A stretch of 64,000 nt of DNA from Poa pratensis (lineage: Eukaryota; Streptophyta; Magnoliopsida; Poales; Poaceae), in contig CAMZMU010000089.1 in the NCBI GenBank assembly GCA_947311845.1, positions 24,095,289-24,159,288 on the forward strand, in the 5' to 3' direction. The position numbers and the translations under genes were made by a program. Positions 35,654 through 47,428 of this stretch are shown one piece after another; the stretch's first letter is position 1, and the number at the start of each line of letters is the position of its first letter. A model generated the notes under the pieces. That model ran no database searches, was not told the DNA's origin, and saw nothing but the letters and a program-made list of their open reading frames with translations.

Positions 35654-36149
35654 GGACGACGAGGTAGGCCGAGAGCAGCGCGAGGAGGGACGGTGCGGTG
35701 GAGCCGACGGCAGCGACGACCGGCGGCGGGAGCTGGAGATAGGAGGAGGCCCGGGCGTGGCGGCGCAGCCAGAGAGAGGCGTGAGGGGATTGGTTTGCGG
35801 GAGAGGAAGAGCATTGGCTAGGTTTTCACCGCTCGCTCGGCTTTGCCCTTTCACGCGGCGAAGAGACGAGCGACGCGCATCTGCCGCACCACTGCAGAAA
35901 CACACACCACGACGGCGCACGAAAGAACTGTGTCGAAAGGAGATTGCACCGCAAAACCTACCCTTTCTCTGTGTAGCGGGACCGAGCGGGACCGGCGATG
36001 TCTGGACCCGCTGTCAGTGAGAGATGCGGGCAGTAGAATAAGTCACACAGGAAAACGGACGGCCCAGATCGCGCTGTGGATTCTTCGATCCGACGGCCGA
36101 CGTGGGCTGAGCTCTGTGAGGCCTCCTTGGGGGCTCGAGGTTTACCTCT

Positions 36150-36691
36150 GTGGATACTCCAAGTTATGATAGAATGTTTGGACAACAGAAAAAATACAGT
36201 TAAGAGGATTTTACAGTTTTACTCGTGGAACCAATACGTTTAAAGCATCCATACATTTATTTACTCGTGGAACCAATACTCGTTTAAAAGCTTCCATATA
36301 GGATAGCACCTTTGCTCTAATCAAGGAATAAACTCTCACGCTACAAGTGAAGCATGACCACTTCGATTTCTAGCCATAACCCAAATCTGGACTACGTGGA
36401 ATCTCCCTCAGAACCCCCATATATTTTTTTTTCATACGAACTTCACATGAAGCCGGGTTCCATTATCAATGATAACAACTCCCATATACATTTACTTTCA
36501 TACATTCCACAATAGATGTTAAGCAGATGTCAACAGTCCAGACTGAATCATATAAGCCTTCGCCTTATAGACATGTGTAGTCTTCAATTGTTTCTTACCA
36601 TTTTCATTTGAAAGCTTCTTATCATGACTAATATTATGGAATTATAACCATGCAGCAAATAAGCAAACTAATCCACCTATCAGTGCATTAC
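36150..36691. other. No gene; short duplication
   Basis: TTACTCGTGGAACCAATAC occurs twice (about 36220 and 36261), followed by (T)CGTTTAAA. Nothing else is recognised. Confidence 0.4.
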
Positions 36692-37735
36692 CTTTACCAA
36701 AAATGACTCCATTGAGGTGGTGCCAAGCCTGCAAAAACAAAAACTTGTGCCTTTCCGCTGCATATCGACATCTGAAACCTTCATCGACGACAGATAGATA
36801 TTTAGCTCTGAAAGTTTGTTTTACTTATGTCTTAAAGTTGCAAAGGGAGCATGGTGTAAGGAATTGTAATTGTTGGATGTATCTTGTCTACTGAATCAAA
36901 TGCTTTTATCTTCCTTAATTCGAAATTAGAATTAGCTAACGCTGGAACTTGGCATGCATAATAATGCAGCTAGCTAATCTTACTTTATGATGACAAAATA
37001 GGGCTAGCCGTTCAGGTTTACTATGAACTGAAAAACAATTACATGCTACGTACTTGGGTCAATGGGTTGTGTTTAACACACTTGGAAAAAATGCAGGTGC
37101 ACCTGAAACTTAAATAAGAAAAATTGGAGAAGTACAGAAATAAGGGGTACTAACAGGAAACAATAGGAAAATTGGATCCTTGTGTTCACTGTAGGCAGGA
37201 ATTGCAAAGGAGTTACCACTGATATATGCAGCATCTGAGTTTCCTGTAGTGTAGAATTTCATGAACCTTGGAGTAAATCTCGAAAATACTGACTCTATAC
37301 AAATATTCAAATAAACATACAAATAAGAAATAATGAATTTGTTATCTCCTAACTAACAGAACTTATAAATACTTAGATTTATAAAAGAAACTGTAAAGGT
37401 CATCAATGGGCACAACAGACTGCAACATCTTGAGGTGAAACTGAGGCTGCGACCCTGAGCAAAGATGTAGTTTTTTTCAACATCTGCATGTATTGAGGAG
37501 GGGAGACATGCATCTAGAACATAATATGTTACATGGTTACATGGAGAACTCTTGTTGTTCAGCTCGAGTAAGCACACAAAATCAAAAAGCAATACAAGAG
37601 GAATTTGGGAAGACATACCTTTTGTTCAGTATTAGAATGTCTTCTGGCAAAGCTGCAGCGGGAGAAATAGTGGAGGGAAATGTGTTTGCGGCGGCGTCGG
37701 AGATGTTGCACAAGGCTGACTCTATTTGAGGCCGT
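36692..37735 (-). CDS. Candidate exons of a second unknown gene piece
   Basis: Three minus-strand blocks with good splice sites. One ends at 37619 (donor CAAAAG|GTATGT; reads LCNISDAAANTFPSTISPAA, PEDILILNKR). The second is 37155-37243 (acceptor CACTACAG; GNSDAAYISGNSFAIPAYSE). The third is 36692-36728 (acceptor TTTTTGCAG, donor GTAAAG|GTAATG; AWHHLNGVIFGK). Phases across joins were not all checked and the product is not recognised. They lie in the same orientation as the Helitron end at 27589, which fits gene capture, but this is inference. Confidence 0.3.
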
Positions 37736-38056
37736 GCGTAAGGCCTCCTCTTGTTCTTTTTTTTACAGTAGCCATAAGGCCTAAATTTTCTTTTTCTTTT
37801 GAAAACTCGTAGTCTAACCATTCATGAGGCCTTTGGGAATATGGACACCAACGAGCTGGGCCAAATAGCAGCATAACCCGTGAAAACGTCTTCCATTTCA
37901 CTCGAGGGGTGAAAGGCCCGGAGAAACAATCTGCTAACCAGGGATCCTGGACTGAGAACATAGCGGTAACGGCTGTTTTGCCTTCCTACATGGGCCACAT
38001 TGCCTTCCGGACCACAGCTTGAAATTCATATTCATGGCCGCATGGGACATCACTTA
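37736..38056. other. Spacer before Helitron
   Basis: No gene or repeat recognised; ends in ACTTA just before the Helitron 5' TC. Confidence 0.35.
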
Positions 38057-40905
38057 TCACTTACTATATATGAAAGTTCGTTGGATTCGCCTCCTCTCCC
38101 GCTATCCACGTCACCCGAATTGTCCTGGCCGTCCGATCGGCGCGTCCGACGGTTCAGAACGCATCACAGACCCGCGGAACACTGTAGCTCTACAGTAAAA
38201 ACTGTAGCGTTCGACTTTCTTCCAATCGCACGACGCCACGTCGCCCCGCCCGATTTCTGGCGCAGCCAACTTTGCAAAAACAGACAAACAACGCGAAAAA
38301 TTGCTCCGCAGTCCAAATTCTAACGCAGCGAGGGACCTAACTGTAATTGCAGGAAAAGGCATGGACTTTTCTGAAAAAACACCCCGCAGAATCCCCCTCC
38401 CCCTCTCTCTCTCCCCGCGCGACGGCGCAGTCGCCGCCGCCGCCGACGCGCTTCGCGGCCGTTTCGCACCTCTCCGCTCAAATCGATGGTCACGGCGAGA
38501 TTCGCCGTCGCGCGCTCTCTGTCCTCGCGAAGTTGCTCGTGCCGGGACGCTCACGAATCGCCGGATTCATCGCCGCCGTCGACCTGCTCCCTCCGCCGCG
38601 TTTCCAGGCCGCCGGCGTTGCTCCGCCGACCCAGACGCAGCGGCACCGCCACGCCCGGCCATCCCGCGTCCACGCGCGTCGACGGCGCGCACACGCGCGT
38701 CCCGGCTCGCTTCGACGCCTCGCCGGCGTGCTCGCGGTGGCCGCGCTCGCGTTCGCCGCTGTGGACATTGCTGACGTCAGTGCGACGTCAGCTGTGGTCC
38801 CACCTGTCAGTTTTCCCTTTTTTCAAAAAACACATAAATCAGAGACATTTCTTCAAATATTCATCGAGAAAAAAAAAATAGCAAAATATGCAGAAAAAGA
38901 AAACAAACTATTCACGAGAAAAAACAAAATATGTACGAATATTTTAAATAATCTTTTTACAGGGAAAAAACATAAAATAGAGACATTTCTTCAACAACAT
39001 AAAATAGAGACATTTCTTCAACTACCCATCGAAACAAAATGAAAAAATACAGCAAAATGTCCAAAAAAAAACAAACTACTTACGACAAAAAACAAAACAT
39101 GTACGAATATTTTAAATACTCCAATTCAGTAAATATTATGAAACCACATTTTAACATTTAAAATTGCTACATAATTACACATAGCCCACAATATATAAAC
39201 ATGCTCACAAACATGTTTGAAAATTCTGAATTGGTCAAATTTTGCAGATATACTAATTCAGTGAACATTAACGCAAACCATGGTTGAATATTTTGAATTG
39301 GCCAACATTCAGAGATACTAAAATTCAGTACATATTAGTGCAAAACAAAATTAAATTCGAACAATCCAAATTGTTAAATAATTGGAGATACTCCACAGTA
39401 CATAAACATGCTCACAAATATGTTCGAATATTTCGAACTGATGAATACTTAAAGAAAATCCTAATACACTTCCTCCTTACAACAATTTCTAGAACATGAA
39501 AGTATTTCTATAAATACCCACACAAAAAATAAATGTTGTTGCATACAACTGAAGATGACATAAGTTATCCACCAACATAACTTCGTACTAACATTCCAAA
39601 TTGTTAAATAATTGGAGATACTCCACAGTACATAAACATGCTCACAAATATGTTCGAATATTTCGAACTGATGAATACTTAAAGAAAATCCTAATACACT
39701 TCCTCCTTACAACAATTTCTAGAACATGAAAGTATTTCTATAAATACCCTCACAAAAAATAAATGTTGTTGCATACAACTGAAGATGACATAAGTTATCC
39801 ACCAAAATAACTTCGTACTATCTTCAATTATATCGAGAAATCCCATCAACATATTTGTTACCACAAAGCTCTCAGCATACAAATCGTGGATGATGGTCTC
39901 CTTTAATTTGGTAGGAAACCTTACCATTCCCACCTCATTTTTGCAACTGTATTTCTCTAGGGTAAATATGTCGCACGTTAATCACGATGTCGATGTCCCC
40001 ACATCCTTCACATGTACGACAGTATTATTTTAACTACTTTTCCCCTAATTTCCAGCCATATTTTCGCAATTGTATTTCTCAACTTTCAATAATTTGTTTA
40101 AACTCAACAAAATCGTCGCCAGCACTGTCAAAAGATAAAAGAAAACAACTGTAAAAATTCTCCCGAAAAAAAAATAACAAAAAATGCTTTAAAAAACCTC
40201 CAATTACTTACGCCTAAAAAACAAATATGTTCGAAAATTTTGAAACGGTGAATACTTCAAGAAATTCCTAATGCACTTCCTCCTTACAATAATTTCCACA
40301 ACATGAAAATATTTCCATAAATACCCTCACAAAAAATGCTAATTATTTGTGCCATATAATCAAAATTCAAATTTACATATTTCAGAAACTTAAATATCCT
40401 TGGAATCTACTCATTTTACAAACATACAAATAACTCGAATGTGAAAAACAAACAATTTTCAAAATCTAAACAACAATCATATTTGAGCATTCCAACTCAA
40501 ATTACAAATTTAAATATTCCAAATTTTTATATGACTTCCACCTCTGAGAAATTGGTCAACACTAAAAGAATCAAAATTTCAATAAATTAAAAACTGTCCA
40601 ATTTTAAAAACCTCCAATAAACTCCAAATTGTCCAATTTTAAAAACCCATTTGACGATTTCATCCCAAATTTCACATCTACATATTTCATAATTTTAAAT
40701 ACCTTCCAACTCTGCTCATTTTGTTAACATTAAAAGAACACAAATTTCAATACATTCCAATACAAACAATTTTCTAAATCTCAGCATTCATTGAAGCGCA
40801 AACTTTTCCGAATTCAAATAATATTCATATTTCAACAATTTTTTACAAAAAAAAAAAATTGAAAATCATCAACGGGCGCGGCATTGCCGCGCTAATTATC
40901 CCTAG
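38057..40905 (+). mobile_element. Helitron (2.85 kb), non-autonomous
   Basis: The 3' end has the hairpin GCGCGGCATTGCCGCGC (40876-40892), then TAATTATCC and CTAG (40902-40905) followed by T. The proposed 5' end is TCACTTACTATATATGAAAG, preceded by A at 38056; A|T insertion fits the family. GC-rich DNA at 38380-38820 has overlapping open frames on both strands without domains, possibly a captured 5' gene end. No Rep/helicase is encoded. The 3' end is firm; the exact 5' base is less so. Confidence 0.7.
39367..39826. repeat. Tandem 230-bp duplication inside the Helitron
   Basis: Copies starting at about 39367 and 39597 are nearly identical (ATTGTTAAATAATTGGAGAT ... CTTCGTACTA), with only a few differences, such as CCACACAAAA versus CCTCACAAAA. 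The copies are much more alike than surrounding repeats, so the duplication is recent, or an assembly artefact. Confidence 0.85.
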
Positions 40906-41045
40906 TTTAGATTAAAAGACATTAGGGTTGGCTATCCTTGAACATGCTCTAATCCTTGTGAAGAGTTAGTTTTTTTTCACTCAGCCTTCTCTCCTCTACG
41001 TCAACAATAGACCTACATGCGAGAGAGAGAGTCAATAAGTAAGGC

Positions 41046-41347
41046 TTTTGGTAGGCAACATCCGGTGCAACATGTGGTGTACAGAAGGTGTGGCAATCGA
41101 CTCATCTTCCACCGCTACCGCTACATGTCGTCCTGTAGCCGCTTCCAACAGTTGTCGGTGCTTCAATTTAATCCTTTGTCCTCCTACTAGCTTCCTCTTT
41201 CGCACCAAGACATTTGGTAGGCAACATCCGGTGCAACATGTGGTGTACAGAAGGTGTGGCAATCGACTCATCTTCCACCGCTACCGCTACATGTCGTCCT
41301 GTAGCCGCTTCCAACAGTTGTCGGTGCTTCAATTTAATCCTTTGTCC
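41046..41347. repeat. Tandem 167-bp repeat (nearly two copies)
   Basis: TTTGGTAGGCAACATCCGG begins at 41046 and again at 41213, and both copies run identically to AATCCTTTGTCC. The first copy then has CTCCTACTAGCTTCC to CCAAGACA. That end is repeated in inverted form at about 41502-41546 (CTACCAAATGTCTTGG to GGAAGCTAGTAGGAG), giving a hairpin-capable structure. Confidence 0.8.
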
Positions 41348-41737
41348 ACCAAGTGTTCATTTGATTTGAAGTTTAAAATGATTTCATCTGAAAGTTCTTG
41401 AAATTTGAAGTGTTCAAGCCTTCAAGCATCTCCATTAGAATATTCCGATATGTCCCATTGAATTGCCCATGAGTTTTCCTAGAAATCTTGATCCCACGGT
41501 AGCTACCAAATGTCTTGGTGCAAAAGAGGAAGCTAGTAGGAGGACGAGGAACATGTGAAGCAGAGAAAATTAACAGAAGGGGTCACCAGTGAGATTTGGA
41601 GGGATGGTGTTGGATCGCGATGAAGGAGATCACCCGAGGGATATGAAAGTCGACAGTGACCAAGAGTGTGTGTGTGCACATGCACACATAATTCGCTCGT
41701 TGAAAACATTTTTCATCAACTACATTTATAATGAGTC

Positions 41738-43436
41738 GGGGGTAAATATCCGAAAAAGTTTGCAGTTAGTTCTGAAAGCGCTCCGGGTCGTCCCCCGCGG
41801 GCGACTTCTGGGGCGAACCCTAGCGCCCCCTCGACCCCACCCCTCCTCCTCCCTTCCTCCTCCGCCGCCGCCGGCGAGGGCCGCCGGGCAAAGCCCGCGC
41901 GGTGCCGGCGGCGGCGGGACGTTCCTTTCCCGCGCGCTAGGGTTTCTGCGCGGGGCAGAACCGGCTGGCGGCGGTGCTCCTAGCGGCTCCGGGAGCTCGG
42001 TCCGGCGGCGTCTGCAAGGCATGGCGGCGGCGGTTCCTGGTGGTGGTGGCTGTCGCGGTGTGGCGCCTTGGGCGGCGGCGGAGGGCTCGTGCTGGCGGCG
42101 CAGCCTAGTTTGGGGCCAGGCGGGCCCCGATCTGGGTCTTGCGGGCCTCGACCTGGACCAGGCGGGTGTCGGTCGGGCCAGCGCCGGCGGCTCCCTGCAG
42201 GTGGCTCGGAGCTCCCTCCTGGCTGCACCGTCGCTGGTACCGGATCTGGGCCAGGCGGGCCCAGATCCGGCGGGCCTTGGCGGTACTGCCCATGCTGCCC
42301 ATCTTCCGTCCAGGAGCGTCGTTACGATGTTTTTTGCTGACGTGCGGCGGCGAGTTCGGGGAGGCTGAGACCGTGTCCTGGCTCGACCGGCGACGATGCG
42401 GCGGCGGTGATGGCGTGGCTTTGTCCCCGGGCGTCGTGGCGGGGGTGCTCCTTTGCGGTGGTGTGCGGTCTCGGCCGGGGCCGTCTTGCGGGGAGTGAAG
42501 CTGCGGCGACGCCGCTCATGGCGACATGCCAGACCATGGCGGGTTCGGTTGGTGGTGACTAGGTATGTTCTACCACCGAGTTGCAGGTGGACGGCCGCGG
42601 CAACCTGGGCGCAGCTGCGCGACGGCACGGCTGATGGGGCTGATCGGGCCTGGCAGGCGGCCGGGCCTGATCTTGGCCTAATTGTCCCTGCTACTGCGTC
42701 CGGACGGCGAACATCTTGGGTGTTGGAGGGCAGTTCCCCTCCCCTAGGCCGCCGTGTGTCATGATGGCTGCTGGCTATGGTGGTGTCTTACCTTGTCCAA
42801 TCCGCCGGCTTTGCGATGTGTTGGTCAAGCCATGAGCTCGAGCTTGGGGATGCCGGGGCGGTGGCCCCGGAAGGTGGGCTGCACGTGCGTCTCGACGGCG
42901 GGGCAACGTGGCGGCGGTGATGACCCGTCTCTTTGGACCACGAGGGTGGCAAGGAGTGGGTGTCGGGGGCTCCTGGTGATGGCGGCGTCTCGGCGTGGTC
43001 AGCACCCAGATCGCGTGTTTGAAGCTCGGTTCGGAGGTTGGTGGTGGTGTGAGGTACCGGATGTGGCGAGAGTTTTTCCGGGCGAAATCCCAGCGCTTCG
43101 GCGCCGACAACGGCGACGTCTGCGGGTGTCGTGACCCTCTTAAGGGCGTTGTTGTGGCTACTCTCGACGCATTAAGGCTCCGGGTGAAAACCCTAGACCC
43201 TTGTGGTCTCGGCGGTGGCGGCGCGTTGCGTCGTGACCTTCTTGGAGGCACTGTTGTGGAGCTCCGGTTTCCTTAGCCTCGTCGTCTTCGGTGGCAAGCT
43301 AGATGCTTCTTAGGTTTTGTAGTTTATCTTTGATCTGCTTGTAAGAGGAGTTCCTCATCACTATGTATCGGTTTGGCCGTTTGGTTTTATTTATAAAGCG
43401 GGGCGAAAGCCTGTTTCGAGGAGGGGGTAAATATCC
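41738..43436 (+). mobile_element. Non-autonomous retroelement with perfect 14-bp target duplication
   Basis: GGGGGTAAATATCC stands at 41738-41751 and again at 43423-43436. The 1.67 kb between begins GAAAAAGTTTGCAG, is very GC-rich (41800-43250), and ends TTTATAAAGCGGGGCGAAAGCC...GAGGA without a poly(A) run. A long, exact duplication with a fixed 3' tail suits LINE-driven insertion. Open frames on both strands are GC artefacts without domains; no reverse transcriptase is present. Confidence 0.75.
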
Positions 43437-43474
43437 TCGTAGGTTAGGAGCACCGCTTCTCGTATGGGTTAGAA

Positions 43475-44235
43475 CCAAAAATTGATCCAGTGATGAAAGT
43501 TTAACGCGAAATGGACCATTTATGAAACTTTAGCCTGCAATGGCCCTTATTAACCACCAAACACTCTGACGGTTAGGTTGGAGGAGAACCACCTGAAGCT
43601 ACTGCGGTTGGGTCTTGATCAGACACATTAATTAGGATGGTAACCCTTACCTTCACACAGTAAACAGAAGATGACAGTGGTTTGAGATCCACCCTCTCAA
43701 CTTCATTTTCTCGCACCACACTTCTTCTTCCATCGATTAAAACTAAAATAAGATGGGTTTGAGAAGATTCGAACTCATGACCACCTCATAATATTGTGGC
43801 ATGTCTTGCCACCACGAAGAGTGCACAACCATGTAATATACTCGCTCCGTTCCAAATTAATTGACTTTCATTTATCCAATTGTGGATGTATCTATACTTG
43901 TAACATGTCTAGATACATCCACATTTGGGGGAATGGAAGTCAATTAATTTGGAACGGAGGGAGTAGCTCTTTAAGTGCGGTGCGGGAAAAGAAAGGTGAG
44001 CAGCGCTTCGAACCAACGATGTCTGAGATAACAGTGTGGGGCTCTAACCACTGTGCCATCTAGTGCTTTCTATAAGAGTAAGGGTAACCGTCCTAATTGT
44101 TGTGTCTGACCATGATCTAACTGACATAGCTTCTGGTGTATGTTCCCCTCCAACCTAGCCACCGGAGTGTTTGGTGGTTCGAAAAAGGTCAATTCGGGTT
44201 AAGTTTCAGAAATAGTTCATTGCGCGTTAAGATTT
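43475..44235. mobile_element. Long-inverted-repeat (Mutator-like or foldback) element
   Basis: The left arm (about 43475-43660) and right arm (about 44060-44235) are inverted: CCACCAAACACTC, GGTTAGGTTGGAGG / CCTCCAACCTAGCC, GACACA-TTAATTAGGA / TCCTAATTGTTGTGTC, TGGTAACCCTTAC / GTAAGGGTAACC. Outer ends (GTTTAACGCGAAATGGACC and its inverted partner) stay alignable. Arms of about 180 bp suit Mutator-like elements. No transposase is present. A Stowaway lies inside, and a partial second copy is at 4851-5063. Confidence 0.72.
43841..43963. mobile_element. Stowaway MITE (123 bp)
   Basis: Ends CTCGCTCCGTTCCAAATTAA and TTAATTTGGAACGGAGGGAG are inverted; TA lies on both sides (43839-43840 and 43964-43965). 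It is nested in the long-inverted-repeat element. Confidence 0.92.
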
Positions 44236-44478
44236 TATCTCGCGGTCCATTTTGTCGTTATGGCCGCTCATATGTGGATTCTGGTTGATTCCTTGGGCGC
44301 TAGGTCCAAGCCCATGTACCACTCACATGTCACCATCGATAACAATGTAAATCGAGCCATTGGATATTGATATACATGAGCCTATGACGATCAGATCACC
44401 GTACTGTCCAATCAATATAATACAGTGGTTAGTGTATGTCCAAAAGGACCGTACGCCAATAGCTCCTGTCAAATAATA

Positions 44479-44592
44479 CTCCCTCCGTTCTAAAATAAGT
44501 GTCTTAAATTTGTACAAATGTGAATGTACATACATGTCTAGATACATTCACTTTTGAACAAATCTAAGACACTTATTTTGGGACGGAGGGAG
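44479..44592. mobile_element. Stowaway MITE (114 bp)
   Basis: Ends CTCCCTCCGTTCTAAAATAA and TTATTTTGGGACGGAGGGAG; TA at 44477-44478 and 44593-44594. Arms pair well inward (GTGTCTTA / TAAGACAC). Confidence 0.93.
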
Positions 44593-45192
44593 TACTGGTT
44601 TTCTCAACAACAAAAAAAAGCTTCCTAGCTAGGTAAAGGGTCCTTCGTCCGTTAGTCAACAACTCTACCTACTACTCCTGGAATCAAAGAATCGCAACAC
44701 CAACTGCCCCGAGACCTAAACAGAAAAGTACTACTCACTTGTGTCCAAAACAAAGTACCACAAGGTCCACGACTGATCACAAGCATGCCTCTGTTGCATG
44801 CCCCGTCAGCAGCAGCAACTGACGGTTCCCTTGAGAGGTTATCAAGATTTGAAGCCATGCACTTACGTTCATTGTGCACTTAGAGCATCTCCAGTCGTCG
44901 CCCCCAAAGCCCCCCAAGGCCTTTGAGGCGCGCCGAGCCAAAAACGAACTCGCGCGCTCTCAAAGGCCCGTTTCGTCCGGACGTGAACCAAGTTTCGTCC
45001 GGCGCTACCAGCCCAACCCCGCATCGTGGGGGTCGTTTCGTTAGCGCCGGACGAAATGAAAATGCGCGCGGGCTTGTCCTGTCATAGACAGAGGGGAAAA
45101 GCGCGTCAAACTCGCCCTCTTTTCCCTTTCCCCTCCCGCCGTTTCGCCAGATCTGCCATTTTCCCCTCTCCTCTCCCGCCATCCTCGCTGCC

Positions 45193-45701
45193 ATGGCTCT
45201 GCCACGCGCTCCACCGAAAGGGAAGGCGAAGGCGCCGTCGGGAAGCACGCTCGGCGTCAAGCGTACCAACAAGCCGTGCCCTCCCAATACAAAGCCGGAG
45301 GGGATGCCGGAGGATCAATGGCAAAGAGACTGCCTCCGCCGCAAGTTTAGCACGGACGAGCGCAACGGGCGGCGGCGCACCAAGGCGGAGTTGGCGGCGA
45401 CGAACCTCGCGTCCATGTCGTAGGCGCCCGAAGGCTTCTTCTTCCCAAGTGAAGCCAAGAGAGCAGCGCCACCGCCACCGGTCGGTCAAGAAGCTCTTCG
45501 CCGGGTAACTCGCCGTACATCCACGACTCCGCCACGCCTCTCCCGATGTCAAGGTTTTCCCCGAGCCCAAGGACCTCTCCCGACTTCGAGGCCGGCTGCG
45601 GCTACGGCGGCTTCAGCGGCTACGACGGCTTCGACCCGAACGCCACGTTCTCGCAGGCTTCGATGTCGATCTCAACGAGGCGTACATGTAGGAGTTTGCG
45701 C
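45193..45701 (+). pseudogene. Harbinger ORF1, N-terminal part
   Basis: The ATG at 45193 gives MALPRAPPKGKAKAPSGSTL, then PEGMPEDQWQRDCLRRKFST and RNGRRRTKAELAATNLASMS. An in-frame TAG at 45421 stands where related copies have Gln (S-TAG-APEGFFF). Frameshifts follow (RHRHRSVKKLF and DFEAGCGYGGFSGYDGFDPN are in other frames). It ends near GAGTTTGCGCG at the Copia junction. These proteins are DNA-binding partners of Harbinger transposases; this copy is dead. Confidence 0.7.
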
Positions 45702-47395
45702 GATAGAAAACAAAAAATTTCTCTCACATGCGGAAGCAACACTCAAGATCCTATCTAGAAGATGCTAGTAACGGGGAGAGTAGTTCATCATACCCTCGAA
45801 GAACACGCGCGTTGAACGTTTAATTCAACGTAGCTCGGTGAAGTTGTTGACGATGTTCGATCCGATCAGCACCGCAAACGAGCAGCACCTCCAGAGGCTT
45901 GCACACATACAGCTCGATGACGTCTCCCTCTTCTTGATCCAGCAAGCTAGAGGGAGAAGTAGGTGGGATCGATTCCAGCACACGACGACGCGTGGTGGTG
46001 GATATGGTGGAGAGTTCCCGCGGGCAGGGCTTCGCCAAGCGGTGCGCGGGAGTGAGGAGGAGATGCGGCAGCGATTGGACACCCATGGTGTGCCTCTCTC
46101 CTCTCTTATATAGGCAAGGGGCTGCAGCCACTTTATTACCAAGTAGAAACCCCCTCTTTAAATAGTGGTAACCCCTCTCTTTAAAAGGTGGTAACCCCCT
46201 CTTTCAAGAGTGGTAACCCCCCTTTTAAGGGTTACCCATTGAATGCTGCATGGACCAAGTAGGACTGGTCAAATGGACCAGTGGGCCACCCTTGGTCGTT
46301 GGGACAGGTGGGCCCCACTATGGGACCCTCCGGAACCTTCTAGAACATTCCGACACTCTGCCGAAAAATCCCGAACTTTTCCGGAACCCTGAAATCAACT
46401 TGCCATATATAAATCTTTACCTCCGGACTCTTCCGGAGCTCCTCGTGATGTCTAGGATCTCATCCGAGACTCCGAACAATATTCGGACACCATTAACAAA
46501 ATTATCCCAGAGCTACTCTAGCGTTACCGAACGTTAAGTGTGTGACCCTACGGGTTCGAGAACGTGCAGACATGATGGAGACACCTCTCCGATCAATAAC
46601 CATTAGAGGGACCAGGATATCCATAATGACTCCCACACATTCAACGAAGATCTTTATCGGTTGAACCACTATGTCGTGGACTACTATAATCCGTATACAA
46701 TTTCCTTTGTCACGCGATATTTTACTTACCCAAGATTTGATCGTCGGTATCACTATACCTAGTTAAATCTTGTTACTGGTAAGTACTCTTTACTCGTTCC
46801 GTAATACAACATTCTCTGTGACTAACTCATTAGTCACGTGCTTGCAAGCTTTACCGAATGTGCACTACCGAGTGGGCCCAGAGTATATCTCTCCGAAACA
46901 CGGAGGGACAAATCCCAGTCTTGATTCATGTAATTCAACAAGCACTTTCTGAGATACCCGTAAGACACCTTTATGATCACCCTGTCACGAAGCGATGGTT
47001 GATGTCCCCAAAGTATTCTTCCAGTACCCGGGAATAACATGATCTCATGGTCTAAGAAATAGGATACTTGACAATAAAAGGCATGACAATAAAAACTTAA
47101 TGAAACGATCAATATTGTTATGCTTAGTTGGGTCTGTCCATCACGTCATTCTTCTAATGACATGATCCCGTTAATTAATTAACAACTCATGTTCATGGTT
47201 GGGAAACCATAACCATCATTAATTAACGAGCTAGTCTAGTAGAGGCTTACTAGGGACGCAATGTTGTTTACGCAACCACACATGTATTATGTTTCCGGTT
47301 AATACAATTATAGCATGGAAATAAACATATATCATGAACACGGAAATATGATAATAACATTTATTTATTATTGCCTCTAGGGCATATTTCCAACA
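45702..47395 (-). repeat. 3' LTR of the Copia element (about 1.69 kb)
   Basis: Begins on the minus strand at 47395 with TGTTGGAAATATGCCCTAGA. It holds four short repeats of the GGTAACCCC(C/T)TCTTTAAA type at about 46145-46225 and a TATA box at 46105-46112. The terminal CA is not found, so the end is clipped. Confidence 0.8.
46105..46112 (-). promoter_or_regulatory. TATA box of the Copia LTR
   Basis: The minus strand reads GCCTATATAAGAGAGG, a typical plant LTR TATA motif, placed about 1.28 kb after the LTR start. Confidence 0.6.
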
Positions 47396-47410
47396 GTCTC
47401 CCACTTGCAC
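47396..47410 (-). other. Polypurine tract of the Copia element
   Basis: The minus strand reads GTGCAAGTGGGAGAC directly before the LTR start at 47395; purine-rich and correctly placed. Confidence 0.7.
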
Positions 47411-47428
47411 TAGAGTCAATAATCTAGT

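Noticed and set aside
38347..39042. 231-codon frame in the Helitron
   Set aside because: Changes from Arg/Ala-rich to Lys-rich simple sequence, overlaps other open frames on both strands, no domain; kept only as a possible captured fragment.
41589..43276. Long GC-rich open frames on both strands, up to 300 codons
   Set aside because: They overlap on opposite strands, have low-complexity Pro/Arg/Gly content, carry no domain, and lie wholly inside the retroelement with the 14-bp duplication.
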